Shown: positions 12,546 through 25,108, counted from the stretch's first letter. The stretch is DNA of 64,000 bases from Anas platyrhynchos (GCF_047663525.1 NC_092601.1:18809501-18873500); one strand, 5' to 3'. Notes: generated from the letters alone by a model not told the origin. Program-made: numbers and translations.

Positions 12546-14234
12546 GCTCTTGGGAAGACGGGCAGTCGGGCTCCTGCGCCTTGGGCTGCAAACGGCACCC
12601 GGGGCTGGGGCTGCTTGTGGGGTGGTGCTGAGCCCTGCTCGTGCTGCGGGGCCTGGTGTGCAGAGGGGACACGGCGGGGTGACCCTCGGGGGTGGCAGGC
12701 AGCGAGGAATGGCCCCAGCAGTGTCCGTGGCGAGGTGCCGTGCCCGTGTGCTGACGGTGGGGTCTGCGCCCAGCTGGGGAGCGAGTGCTGGCCTGGTCCC
12801 GTTTTGGAAAGGACCTCGGCAGCGGGGCTGGGCAGGCTCTGCTGCACACAGGGTGTGCGAGTCCTGGGGGAAAAAAGGCAAAAGTTTGCAAGTTTAGCAG
12901 CAGAGCAGAAGCGCACGGTGCCGCCGAGGAGACTGATGGCCTGTCCTGGCAGACAAATGGCCGGGCTTGCTCTCCGAGCAGAAGATTTATGGGATGATGC
13001 GGAGGGCACCGCTGTGGGGCCTGGTGGCTGCCCGGGTGTCCCGGCCTCCCCAGGGGACGTGCCAGGGCTGCGGGGATGCTCGGGCATGGCCCTGGCAGTG
13101 GCACAGCCCGGTGGTCACCACCTGCCCAGCACCACACTGCGCTCGTCTGCCTGCATCCTGCCGTGCTGCCCTGCTTCCCAAAAGGTTTGTGCAGGCTCAG
13201 GGGCAGCGTGGGGCTGCTTTGCCTCCTCTGCTGCATGGCACGGGCTCCTCGAATGCTCATCCCTAAACTGTGGGCTGCTGGGCTCGCTGTTTGCTCTCCC
13301 CATCCAGACAAAGCGTGCTGGGAGCGTTGGCTGCACGCACAGGACGAGCTCCTGCGCTCCTCTGTGACACGGTGACAGGGACAGCAGCCTGGCACCACGT
13401 GCTCTGAGAGCTTGTGCGAGGGGAGATAAGAGCTCAGCAGTGCTCGTGCTGCTCTGGTGTCTGTTTGCGGTTGCTGAAACTTAAATATTTGCTCCTGGTT
13501 CCGATTTATCTCTCTTAATGGATCTTGATTTCAGAAGTGCAGCTCCTTGTGCAGTATGGGCCTCCTGCTCTCTTCTTGTTCGTTACCCCATCGGACACAA
13601 CAGGAGGTGTTTTTTAAAAAAAATAATAAAATAAAAAAATCAGCTCTGTCAGAGCAGTTTCCCAAACAAGATGCCTGGGCAGCTTTTCCTGGAGGACCGG
13701 CATAATACAGCAGTCTCAGGCATGGTCCTGCTCAGGGACAGAGCCCCCATCCTGCCCACTGACACCTCCTGTTCCCGGTGCCGCGCTCCCATCTCCGTGG
13801 AGTCTCGCTGCTGTGGCTGGAGGAGGCGCTGAGCACCCAGCACCAGCTCGCTGGCAGCGGCACGTGCGTGTTGGGGGGAAAACTCCAGGGTTTTAATGAG
13901 CAAATTGAATGCAGTGTCCTGCTGCTCTGGGCAGATTTCCACATCGATCCTTAATCCGTTTTCATAGCTGCTCTCAGGGGCAGTGTGTGTTTGTCTGTCT
14001 GCTACGGCCCCATCACAGCAGCATCCCTGCCCCGCTGTGGGGTGCTTGTGCTCACGGTGCTGCGGGGGGAGCAGCCAGGGCAGGGGCTCCTTGGGGCTCT
14101 GCAGAGCGGATTTGGGGGCTCTCCTCGGCACGAGCCCTGCAGGACCCCGCACGCGGCCACGGCTGGCACACCGAAGCCCTGGCAGCGCACCCAGCCCTGG
14201 CCGTGTGGCAGCCCTGGCAGCCCTGCAGCCCGCA

Positions 14235-14460
14235 GCTCAGCCATTACCGCCGCTAATTAACTCGGCGAGTGCCCCGGCCGTTGCTGGTCGGGTTTGATGT
14301 ATGCTCTCTAATGCAATTGTTCCCCCTTCCGCAGGAACTCGCCCTCCCGCTTATTAGCGCGGGCGCAGGCGGGTGGGATGCTGCTGCCTTCAGAGCGCAC
14401 TAATGACATTCAGTGGTGTTTTTTTTTTTGTTTTTTTTTTTCCCCTATTCTAGACATGGA
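14235..14460. promoter_or_regulatory. Mixed AT/GC island, candidate regulatory element
   Basis: The block carries CGCTAATTAACTCGG near 14251, CTCTAATGCAATTG near 14306 and GCTTATTAGCGCGGG near 14349, then a T-rich tract (14420-14443). CpG and TAAT motifs mixed in this way resemble developmental enhancers. No gene is supported. Confidence 0.32.
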
Positions 14461-14754
14461 GATGGCGGTGTGGTGGGGACCTGCCCCCATGGATGACCCC
14501 CCAGCAGCAGGGTGGGCACAGCCGCAGCCCCTGGCACGGGGAGGGGGCGCAGGGCTCTCTGGGGAGCTGCTGGGTCCCCGTGTCCTGGGATTTTCTCTTC
14601 CCAGCCCTCCACAGGTGGCCGTGCCCAGGCTGTGCCGTGCCACCCGGGTGTGCGCAGAGGGGGACGCTGTGGTGGGGCTGTCATTCCAGGCAGCCCTCGG
14701 GGTGCCGGGGAGCCGGGGCCAGCTTCTATTCCCTGGTGTCGGAGGGTTTCAGCA

Positions 14755-14860
14755 AGCAGCTTGTGATTTGTCAGTTTAATTGCGAAGCGAGTTAATCCAT
14801 GTATCCAATTTAATCTTTAAGGCTTTAATTAATGAGCTAATGTGTGGAAAAGCTGCAGAG
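14755..14860. promoter_or_regulatory. TAAT-rich island, candidate regulatory element
   Basis: About 100 nt contain CAGTTTAATTGCG, GAGTTAATCCATG, CCAATTTAATC and GCTTTAATTAATGAGC, four TAAT cores in a row. No coding frame crosses it. Function is inferred. Confidence 0.34.
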
Positions 14861-16254
14861 GCCGAGAGCAGGACAAGGCAGGACAGGGCTGTGTGCGCGA
14901 CTGCTCACCACGGGTTTGTTTCCCTGCCCCGCTGCCCTCCCGTGCTGGGGATGTCCCCGAACAGCAGCCACAAACGAAGTGTCCCGAGAGCAGCAGGGCT
15001 TGGGGGAGCAGCGGGGTTTTGTTCTGCCAGTGGGCGCCTTCCTCCCCTCCTCTCTGCTTCCAAAAGGCAGAGCTTGTGCTGTGGTCACCGGGGTGGGACC
15101 GTGCTGCGGGGCTGCTGGCGCGTGGCTAACACAGCCCCTAACTGCAGGAACCTGCACTTGGCAATCCCTTCGCCCCTGCGTCTGCAAGGTTCCAGCTTTA
15201 TTTATCTGTCATCCCGAGGAGTATTTAGCTTACGAGCAGCTTGTTCCTCCAACAAAGGCACTCCACTCATTCCACTGCTACTCCCACCAGAAAACATTTC
15301 CTACCTCCGCTCAAGCCCTGTGAAAGGGACGGGTGAGCACGGCTGTCCTGAAAGCAGGGAGCGACAGCACAGCCGAGCTGCGTGGATGGCTTCCCTGCCT
15401 GCTTCTGCGTAGCGGGGGGGCCTGTTGTGAATATTACCTCCTTTATGTTAAACTGTGCACAATGAGGAACAAACCCCCAGCACTCCAACACGGCTCCTCC
15501 TTGCATTCAGGGCCGGCGGCGCGGTTTGTGTTTCGGTACATTGGAACATGTTGTCTTTTGTCTTTGGCTGCTTTTTGTTCACTGAAACACCCAGCTGTGC
15601 CTTTTGAGGGCTGTGAGTATGGCACTGAAGTGTAGCTCCCCGAGCTGGGAGCCTGGCGGCCCTGCTGCTGGGGTGGGCTCAGGCAGCCCCTCCGCTGGGT
15701 ACCTGCTGGAGCCACCTGGGTGCTGGCTGCAGCCCTGCCCTGTGGTGCCATTGCCTTTTTTCACACAGCCTGTCCTGCTTCTGCTCGGCTTTTTTTTTTC
15801 TTCTTTTACCTTTTTGCTTCCAGCCCGTGCTCACTTGCAGTGCTCCTTTGCTCACATTGACCCGACGGTCCTGCAGCAGATGAGCAGGAGCATCCCGAGC
15901 CACCTTTCTGCTCCAAATTCAGCTGCACAAACTTTGCTGGTAGATAAATGCTCTACAAGTTGGAGGAGCTGAAAACAGGCACTTGGAAAGGCTTGCAAAT
16001 GCACAGGAATTCGTGTCCCCTTGTTGGCACATCCCACAATGACCCTTCAGGCCACCTGCCTGAGCATGCTGTGGGTGGCAGCCCCGTGCTGTGGCTCTGA
16101 GCCCCCCATTGCTCCTCGTAGGGCGAGCCGGGGGGGCTGCAGCATGGTCACACTGTGCCAGCACCAGCCCTGGACCCTGCTGAAACCCTGGGGACTCAAG
16201 GTTTTTCCCCAGCCTGGCCCAGCAGCACTTGGGCGCACACACTCCTCCTTGCTC

Positions 16255-16360
16255 TTCTAGATTGCAATTAATTTTAAGAATCCCCCCCAACACGAAATGT
16301 AGGTCAGTCCTAATTAGTTTGAATCCTGCTGCTGCCAGCTTTGCTTTTAATTAAGCTCCT
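16255..16360. promoter_or_regulatory. TAAT-rich island, candidate regulatory element
   Basis: Within about 100 nt lie TGCAATTAATTTTAAG, CCTAATTAGTTTG and TTTTAATTAAGC. The flanks are GC-rich. There is no exon or repeat here. Confidence 0.3.
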
Positions 16361-18089
16361 CCAGAGGGGAGGCAGCGCACGAGGTGCGGTGCTGGAGCTG
16401 CAGCCCTCGTGGCACTCGTCACACGCCTCGTGGTCCCCGCTGGCAGTGCCCGGTCACCCGGCTGCCACCGGTGCTGGCACTGCGCTCACGGCATCGCTCA
16501 CCACGAGGACAGGGGCACGGAGCCCCCTTCCCACCTGGGGGCTGCTGCACCCTGCTTGCTCCGTGTTTGGAGTGAGCTGAGCCCTGGGCACGGCTGTCGG
16601 CTGCAAACTGGTCCCAGTTTGTGCATCAGCTTGGGGCAGGGAGCTGGCCACGAGCCGTCCTCCTGGTCCCCAAGATCCTCCTGCTGCAGGCAGCTGCAAG
16701 CTGTCACCCGCAGAAAACCAGCTCCGGCTGCCAGTGGAGGTTTGCTTTTCATCCAGCAGCGAGGTTTGTGCTATGAAATATTTAGTGAGGACCGGCTGTC
16801 CCTCGCCGTTCGCTCGCGGCTGTGGTTGTTGTGGGGTGATGCCTTCCTCCCAGTCCCAGCCCCTCTGCGCTGGGCAGGTGGTGGGGCCAGGGGTGGGCTG
16901 GGGGCCAGACCCTGCGCCCTGACTGCAGGGGGGGCAGCTCTGGCTCGGCTGTACCGGCCTGTGTGGGGCCATCGGGGCTGGCCAGGGATTTCTGAGGGCA
17001 AATTGGGCATGGAAATGAGATCTCTTGCAGAACAGTAAGCCTTGCACCTGCAGAACCTGCGTGGATTGGGCTGGTATGAGGCAGCAGCGTGGGGCCAGCG
17101 CCGTGTGCTTCACAAGGGGTCTGTCACTGCAAGGGGGGCACTGGCAGTGGTGGACGTTGGGGTCCGCGCTGGGACTTCTCCCCTTTGCTCACTGTGCTCT
17201 TTTTTCCAGCAGAGGGGTCCTGTTCCCCCCGGGGTGCCGTTACACCGCGGTCTCCTGCACTTTGTGCGTTCCCCCCAAGCTGCCGTGGCTTTGCAGCTGA
17301 TGGTGCTGTATTTCAGCACCAAAACATTCTGCAAATCCCCGACACGGTGTGAGCGGTGTCTGTGGAGTGTGGCTGCTCCAGCCCCTTTACATTCATGGTG
17401 CTGGCACCCTCAACGGACCCGCTCCGTTCCCCTGCCACGAGCCATGCGCCCGCAGCCCCCTGCCAAGGAGTTTTCTCAGCGCCCTGTGCAAGTGTTCGCC
17501 ACCCACACCCCTTCCCCTCCCAGCCGTGGGCTGGCTGCCCGTTTTTACCCCTTCCAGGGCCGTGAATCACTCCGCTCCCTCATCTCCATCGCTGCCTTTG
17601 AAGGTATTTATAAACTGCGACCGTCTCCCCTGCGCCTGCTTTAGCAGACGGTGTAAATTTAGCGCGCTCGTTGACTCCGCTCCTCTCTTCCTCGCCCGCA
17701 TCCTCGCTGCTGGAGGAGCGTGGCTGTGCAGGAGCTGAGATCTTACCTCTGGCCTGATTAAAAACATCAAAACGCAGAGGCAGAGCCCTGCCAGCGCTGT
17801 CCTGGCGGGTGATGCCGAGCGCCAGCATCCCACAGTGTTGGATAATTGTGGCAGGTCAGCGCGCGAGGCGCTGGGATGGCCTCTCCGTGGGGCAGAGGCG
17901 CTTTGCTGAGCTCTGCCCGGTGCTTGGTGGCCCTGCCTGCTGCTGAGGTCACCTCACAGGACGGCCAGAGGGGATGCATGCGGCACTGTGCACCCCGGGG
18001 AGCTCCACACGCCGGCTGCGGGCTTTGGCTCAGTTGTAAATGCAGCAGGTGCCGGTCCCCAGCACACCCAGCCCCGTCACGCACCACTG

Positions 18090-18200
18090 CTTGGGATTGT
18101 TTTAATCACACCCTGGTGATTACTGTGCTAATTTCTGTCGATCTAGCAAGCAAATTAATCTCCTCTCTGCTCCGTCCTCTGGGGCTGTTTGATCTTTAGG
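18090..18200. promoter_or_regulatory. AT-rich island, candidate regulatory element
   Basis: The block includes TTTTAATCACACC, GTGATTACTGTGC and CAAATTAATCTCC (three bicoid/TAAT-type sites within about 70 nt). It is non-coding and lies about 0.9 kb upstream of the first visible RAB26 exon. Confidence 0.3.
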
Positions 18201-18689
18201 GTTGGGTTTGATGAACGTTTAGAGCCGCCTGCAGCTCGCGGGGCTGCGGTCGCTTGGTGTGCGGTCAGAGTATGGCCCTGGCCAGGCTCTCCCCACACAC
18301 CTCACGATGCCCCCGTCCCACACCACTGCCAGCTCCATCCAGGTGATCGTAAAACGTTTCCTGTTGGCTCTGACAAACAGGATCTGAGGAGCTGGCACTG
18401 CTTTACTGGTGCCCGTGGTGCCCAGCCCCTGCCCTCGCGAGCACGCAGGTCTTGCAGTGCTGTGGGATGGGTGACGTCTTCCCAACCTGGTTTTGCTCCC
18501 TCCCTGCTGCTGGATCTCGCAGGAACCTGCACCTCAGCCCCAGGCAAGCACCGGGGGGTGGCACAGAGGGGCACGACCCCTCCTGCTCCTCCCTGCCAGC
18601 CCTGCTGCTAAACACGAGCAAAATGGGGAAAAACAAACCAAGAGGGAAAGCGGTGCTTGCTGGGAGAAAAATCAGCAAAAGTGGCAGGC

Positions 18690-18975
18690 AGAGGAGTTAT
18701 TTTTACGTTGCTAACTGAATATGGAGTAGTTAGCTGCGCCTTTTGAAGGCCATTAGGACGGGATGCTGGCACTCATTAATTTATTGCCAGAGGTGGTCTA
18801 GCCTGAGCCGCGCAGCACACTAAATCAGCAGTGCAGACACAAAGATTTAAGTATCCAAATATATGTAACTTGCAGCAGGCGCGGGAAATGATCTTCTCAC
18901 TGTGCCACCATGCAAATTACTCCAACAGGCGCTGTGACCAATTTATGCAAGTTTAAGAAAATGGGGGAGAAAATC
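18690..18975. promoter_or_regulatory. AT-rich island next to the first visible RAB26 exon
   Basis: A 285-nt low-GC block ending about 90 nt before the RAB26 exon at 19063. It contains CTCATTAATTTATTG near 18773, a perfect POU octamer ATGCAAAT at 18910-18917 and CCAATTTATGC near 18938. It could be an intronic enhancer or an alternative promoter; neither can be proved from sequence. Confidence 0.38.
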
Positions 18976-19062
18976 AGCATAAACACAGCGGTGGAGCCGG
19001 TGCAGGCGCGGGGCAGCAGCTGCCAGGCGGGCGGCCTCACCGCTGCTTCTCTTCTCTTTCAG

Positions 19063-22000
19063 AATAAGGTGCTGACGGTGGATGGGGTGAAGGTGAAGCT
19101 GCAGGTGCGTCCCCATGGCCCTGGAGCAGCTCCCGCGGTGTTCGGGGCTCGGTAAAACCCCTGGGAGCCAATGGGCCAGGAGCAGCCCCAAAAGCTGGTC
19201 CCCATCTCCATCCCTTGCTTGGAAGCTGTCGTTGCGTGCATGTACACGTGTGTGCAGTGCACCCCCTCCTCTGTCCCTCCCTGCCAGCCCCTCCGAAAAG
19301 GCAGCAGGCAGAGCCCCAGCTGCTCGCCCCGAGCCCCAGCTGCTTCCTGACCCCTGTGCCAGAAGCCGAATAACGCCATTGGCACCGATCTTCCCCCGAC
19401 AGCAGCGTGGCACTCTGGAAACAAATCGCGGCATTAAGAGCTGATAAATTAAAGTAACGAGTCCCCACACATCCATCTGCTGGATGGATTTTCCCATTAA
19501 GGAGGCGTCGCGAGGACCCTTTGCCGCACGCCGCCGTCCCCGCGGCCAGATGTGCTGAGGAGCAGGGAGGTGCTGCTTAAACATTCACTGCGCTTGGCAC
19601 CGCTCCTCTTACCGGCCTCAGAACCCCCCTGCAGCCGCGAGGCGTTCACGTGCAGACAGAGCAGCCCCTGGGCTGCTGCTGGAAGCGAAACACTGAGGGA
19701 ACTTTGTGGGGTTGTGCCATGTGCTCGTTCTGCCCCGCGGGATGCAGCTGACCCCTGTCCTCTGCCCTCCAGATCTGGGACACGGCGGGGCAGGAGCGAT
19801 TCCGCAGCGTCACGCACGCCTACTACCGGGACGCCCACGGTGAGCACTCCGGGGGCTGGGGGCTCAGGGGGGGCACGGTGCCAGCACTAACAAGCCCCTG
19901 CTCTCTCCACAGCCCTGCTCCTGCTCTACGATGTCACCAACAAAGCGTCCTTCGACAACATCCAGGTATGTGCAGCGCCTCATGGTCCTCTCCTGGTGGT
20001 CTCGGGCAGCTCCATGGGTTTCCTGCACTGCTGGGGCACCGCGGAGGCTCTGCAGCTTCTGAAGCCCTGTGCACTGGGCACTGGGATTTACTGGTGGTGG
20101 TGGTGGTGCTCTGTGCCAGCCCCGGAGATGAGCAGGGTCTGGGGACTGGGGAAAAGCTGGGCCCCAGCTGGAGGGAGCCCGGAGCAGAGCTGTGTGCCGG
20201 GGGCGCAAAGCGCGGCCGCTTCCGAGGGGCTGCGAGCGGTGCCACGCAGCCGGCTGGCAGAGAGGACGGTGCTGGGGCGTCGGAGGACACGTGGAGAACA
20301 TTTCCCTTTCCTGGCACATGGAAGGGGCGACAGACTCACCGCACCGGCAGATTTGTGCCGCGTTAATTACAGCACCAGCTGGGGAGCTCGCTCCCGCTAA
20401 GCGAGCGCAGCCAGCCGCTAGGAACGAGGCGCTCCCTCGTTCCATGGCAGAGCGTGCCGTGTCCCTGCCCCAGAGCATCGTGCTGTGTCCCTGCCCCACA
20501 GCAATTGTGCCATGTCCCTGCCCCGCAGCATCGTGCCGTGTCCCTGCCCCACAGCATTGTGCCGTGTCCCTGCCCCACAGCATCCTCCTGCCTCCCTGCC
20601 CCAGGGCACCGGGGGTGCTCCCTGCAGGTGTGGGGAGCGGGGCACTGCCAGCAGTGGCGTTTCGTGCTGAACTTGTGACTCCTCCATGAAAATTACTCGA
20701 AGATTTTCCCCCCACGTCGTGGGGTGAGGGATTACGGGGAGTTAGGGTGGGTTTGATTCAATTAGGCTGGATTAGAGGAAGGCAGGCTCGCCACGTGCTG
20801 CCTGATCATGCAGTGAAGCAGGCAGGGGGCACGGCCCAGAGCAAACCCTTGGCTTTGTGCTTTACAAACACAAAGGGATTTTTATTTTATTTTTTTTCTG
20901 CTACAAGGATGATAAATTTCCCCAATAGCAGCCTTCCAGCCAAGGAGGAAATTTGGGTCCTGCGAGTGCCTGTGGGCAGACCCCAGGGTGTGCAGGGGGT
21001 CTGTGGGACCCGGCTGCTCCCTGCCTGCGGTTCCTGCTGTGCCCAGCTGAGTTTCCGAGCTGGGCTTTTCATTTTACGTCTCACCCCCAGCCATCTCCTC
21101 CCCGTGCCTGTGTAAAGCCCCCAGTGTGGCGTGGTTGTGGCAGGGTCCCCACGGAGGGGCCCCAGTGCCCAGGCCCTGGGCAGCCCCCATCCTTCTCCTC
21201 CTCCTCCTCCTGCAGCTGTTGCTCCCGGCAGCTTCTCTCTGGTTGTCTCCCTGCAGGCCTGGCTGACAGAGATTCATGAATACGCGCAGCAGGACGTGGT
21301 CCTCATGCTCCTGGGAAACAAGGTGAGCCTGGCGGAGCTGGAGCTCACCTTGGGGTGAGCCTGCCCGTGGGACGTGGTGCCCAAAAAAACACGTGGGCTG
21401 TGGCAGAAAGGCAGGAGCGGGGAGTCAGGGCCCTTAAAAGCGTTCAGCAGAACCCAAAGCCCTGAGCAGAGGGGAGCCAGAGGGGCTTTGCGCCGTGCCC
21501 CGGCAGCCCCGGGCTGGCCGAGTTTGGGAGCATTGGGGCAGGAGGGTGCAGGGGGTGTGGGGGCTGCCCAGTGCTGACCTCCCAAATCATCCCAGCTTGC
21601 TCTTTGCTGTTGGCAGGTGGATTCAGCCCAGGACAGAGTGGTGAAAAGGGAAGATGGAGAAAAATTAGCCAAGGTAGGGGAGCTGGCTTTTTGCTGCAGC
21701 GGAGCCCCTTGTTGGGTGACGGGGGGCAGCACAGGCAGCTGTGGGAGCTGCCTTCAGCCCTTGTCTCGCTCCCATCTCCCTCCACCTCTGCTCTTTCTTT
21801 AAGCATCCGCTGCCATTTCTGGCCTCTCAGCCCTATCCTGAACCTCTGAGGAATGAGCACTCCTTTACCTGTCACCCCTCGTGCAGCTTTCCCCCCCCGC
21901 AGTGCCGGACCCCTCTCCCCCTGAGCTGAGCCCCGCAGCAGGCGCCGTGCCCGCTGTGCCCACCAGGAGCTGATCTGTGTCCCCGTGGGCCTCCCTCACC

Positions 22001-22494
22001 TCCTCCTCGTCTCGTCCTGCAGGAGTACGGCGTGCCCTTCATGGAGACCAGCGCCAAAAGCGGCCTAAACGTTGACTTGGCGTTCACAGCCATCGCCAAG
22101 TAAGTGAGCGGTCCCGGCTGTGCCATGCGTGTGGCACCGTCCCCTGCACCGCCACCAAGCTGGTGCTGCAAGGGGACAGGTTCTTCAGTTAGAGAGCCGA
22201 GGGAAAGCCCAGCTGCATCACGCACCGCTTTATTCTCTGGGGAAGTGCTTGGCCATCCCAAACAGCTGCGGGATGCTTCCCCGGGGGTCTAACAAAGCTC
22301 TTAGACCAGGTTTTAGCTCAGCGGAGCTGCTCCAGGCAGCTTAGAAGTAGGTGGAGAGGGCGGAAAGGTAACGCTTGTCCCCTTCCTGCAGGGAACTGAA
22401 GCACAGGTCCATGAAGCTGCCCAACGAGCCCAAATTCAAGCTCCACGACTACGTGAAGAAGGAAGTGCGGGGCTCGGGCTGCTGCCGGTCCTAA
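19063..22494 (+). CDS. RAB26: RAB26, small GTPase (3' seven coding exons; 5' part outside window or unfound)
   Basis: RAB26 is a Rab GTPase of secretory granules and synaptic vesicles. Coding exons: 19063-19104, 19773-19839, 19913-19965, 21257-21322, 21617-21673, 22023-22099 and 22392-22494; all have AG/GT borders and the phases join. The segment begins [14 protein letters not shown], so it enters just after switch I. Visible motifs are the G3 box WDTAGQE (exon at 19773), the G4 box NKVD split by an intron (AAC AAG at 21317-21322, GTG GAT at 21617-21622), the G5 box ETSAK, and a C-terminal CCRS dicysteine prenylation signal before TAA at 22492-22494. The stretch [20 protein letters not shown] and the tail [17 protein letters not shown] fit RAB26 better than its paralogue RAB37. 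The P-loop (G1) and switch I exons are absent from the window, so the model is 5'-partial. Confidence 0.93.
20454..20590. repeat. Minisatellite, about 26-nt unit, about five copies
   Basis: Units start GTGCCGTGTCCCTGCCCCAC and vary by one or two bases. They lie in the RAB26 intron between the exons at 19913 and 21257. Confidence 0.85.
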
Positions 22495-24800
22495 TGCGCC
22501 CGGCGCGTTTGTACAGAGACTCATGCCACGTGTTTGTGCGCCGCGCTCTCTCCTCGTGGACAGTGTGTGTGCATGTCTGTCTTGTGTCTGTGTCTGCCTA
22601 AAAGGTGAGCTGGGACGTGCGGGGCGAAGGCAGCAGCGGGAGAAGCTCTTTGGGCTGGCACCGAGGCCGGCCGTGCTGCACCACACGCCAGGCACGCTCC
22701 CCAAACCCCACAGCACCCACCCACACCTCGTCGCTTGGGTCCCCACAGGGAAATGCATTTTCCTGGCCGGGCTGCTCTGCTTCCACCCGGCTCGGAGCCG
22801 CTCTGCCCGCTGCAGGCAGGAGGGGATGTGGGGAAGGGGCTTGGTCAGCACAGCCACGGCTCCCTCCAGCTTCCTCCACCAGCTCAGCAGCGATGCAGCT
22901 CAGCCAGGAGCACCCTGGGGTTGCTTTAATGCGAGGAGGAACGATGGGGGTAGGGGAGTGAGTGCCTGCTCTCCGCCAAAATCTGGGTAGGAAGAAGTCC
23001 TGAATTCACTTTTCCCACGTACCCGGAATTCAGCTGATCCGATCCTTGGCCTGGGGCACACAGGAAAGCTCTGTTTTCAAGGCAACTGTTTTTTAGCTGC
23101 TTATTTCCGTCTGTCAGTCCTTCCCGTGTTGTAACATAGCTCCTCGATGAAGGTTTCTCCTCTTCCCCGCAGAAGACAAGAGCTTAGGTGTCCGTTTGAG
23201 TAAGCTCCCGCAAACATCTGTTGTACAGAGGTTTCCTGACTGTGTATCTGTTCAGCGAAGGCTTTGGTTCTCTCACTGCAGCCATTCCTTGTACTTTAAT
23301 GAGAAGAAAGCTAACGTACTGCAGCTTATTCCTAGTCCCTTCGTGTAAGCGCGATAGCTTTTTTAGACTGCAGCAGTGCTTTGCTCCACAGTTCTCTCGG
23401 GACAGCTCTTTCTTCTGCAGGAAGAAGGGCGAGGAGGGTGCTGTAGGCACTGCCTGTACAGGTCTGAGACTCCGCTGCCAGCTCTCTTCAAGGGACCCCT
23501 CAGCCCTTTTGTCTGTGCCAGGCACGTGGCTTTTGCTTTTTTTAAAGTTGCACTTCTAAGTACAAATCACAACTTCGGAGGAAGTGTTTGGCCTCTGGCA
23601 ATTTTCGTATTAAAAAATTCCACCTGCACGACACCGGGTGCCCTGCTGCGCTACCCTCCGCGCACTGCCCTAAACAGAGCACTTAAATCCACCCGTCCCT
23701 CACTCCCGGCTGGCAGAACACCGGCTCCCAGACGTTATTTAGCTGCAGCTGCCCCTTGTCGCAGCAGGGGTGCCAGCCTGAGCTGCAGCACAGCGCTCCC
23801 CAAGGACACAAATCCCTCGGGGCAGGATTCAGGCAGGCAGTGACAGAGCAGAGCCCTCGGAGCTGCACTTGGTGAGCCAGGTAAAATGCACAGCACTCAG
23901 AGCTACTGCTAGAGCGGCTCCAGCACATTGATGGTATGGAGCTGAAAATAACCTACCGAGAACAGAGCATTTTTCCTGCATAGCTTTTAGGGAGAGCTCT
24001 CTCTGTTACCTGACTTAAATTTTGTTAAAACTGTTCCTGGGGGAATGTTTGCAGCAACCAGCCTGGAGCAGCCCCTGCTGCTGTGCATCACCGGGCAGCG
24101 CCTGCTCCCTGCTGGCAGCAGGAGGCAGGGGCTGGGGGGAGGCAGCCAGGGCAGCCCCCGTTCCTTATCGACCCTTCCCAGCAGCAGGGGCTCAGAAGAG
24201 CAGCAGGCAGCTCAGACACCAGGGGCTGTTCCAAGCCTGCCTTTGGTGTTTCCTCAGCATAACTCAGTGTAAGAGCAGCCCCTGCCCCAAGGCGCCAGTC
24301 GCTGCACAGACACTGCCTCCTTCCCCCTCCTCACAGGCAGGACACCCCACATCTGGCCAGCCTGAAAAAGCTGCCAGCTCTCTTGGTACTTTGGGGTGGG
24401 ACCAAAACAATCTAAAAATAATTTAAATAGAGCAGCTGCGAATGCTACTCTTTGGGTATGTCTGTCAGGACCTAACCAGTACAGCAGAAACAGAGCCACA
24501 TTTGTGGTACTCCTTAACCCACCCAAACTTAAGGGACGCTCAACCCCTGCCTGCCCCCTCACAAGCTCCCTGCGCACCCCTCACCCCCCACTGCCTGCAC
24601 ACAACCCTCGCAGCTGCAGCCCCCCCCCCGCTCCTTTAGCATCTTTTTACACGGGCCTCTAGTGCCACCACGCGCCGCAGGATGGTTCAGTGCATTCCAG
24701 CAGGCCGAGGACTTGGCATGACATGCACTTCTCATTCGCTGCCTCTTGTTTACAGCTTTTGTTTCATTCCTGTTAATAAATTTTTTTAATAATCCTTGTG
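22495..24800 (+). other. RAB26: RAB26 3' UTR (inferred)
   Basis: Non-coding sequence after the stop codon runs to an AATAAA at 24775-24780, followed by T/GT-rich sequence suited to cleavage near 24.8 kb. No other gene is visible in between. An earlier ATTAAA near 23609 could give a shorter end. The 2.3-kb length is an inference; only the stop codon and the signal are seen. Confidence 0.55.
24775..24780 (+). terminator. RAB26: RAB26 polyadenylation signal AATAAA
   Basis: Canonical hexamer in an AT-rich context, with T-rich and GTGG sequence just downstream. Confidence 0.6.
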
Positions 24801-25108
24801 GCTGCAGCGGTACTTCGGTTATTGTCTCTATACCCGAACTGTTTGATCATCCCAATCATTCAGCTCATTCTTGAACCTACTGGATCGCTGTGTTACCAGC
24901 ATGGGCTCAGGTACCCCAATGCACCCATCAGGAGCTCAAGGGACCCAGACCACAGCTGAACTGCAACACATTGTACAACAGCTCCCTTAACTAATAGCAG
25001 TGATTTGTTTTGTAGTGTGCCCAGATGCAAAATTTACAGTTAGTCTGTGGTTTTGTGTTATGCACAGGATTTGTAAATAACAAACAAAAGCAGAAGTCTT
25101 TTGAAAAC

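Larger units (their letters stand above)
1..19062. other. Long exon-free region 5' of the visible RAB26 exons
   Basis: No exon of a recognisable protein was found on either strand. The sequence is mostly GC-rich, with open frames that look like shadows, broken by AT-rich islands listed separately. I searched for the missing RAB26 exons (P-loop GDSGVGKT and the switch I stretch STVGIDFR) and did not see them. The region is therefore either the long 5' intron(s) of RAB26 or its upstream flank; the sequence alone does not decide. A tetranucleotide microsatellite lies at about 7.6 kb. Confidence 0.6.

Noticed and set aside
12522-13398. Overlapping 281- and 289-residue frames on both strands
   Set aside because: GC-rich shadow frames without domains, splice logic or biased codon use.
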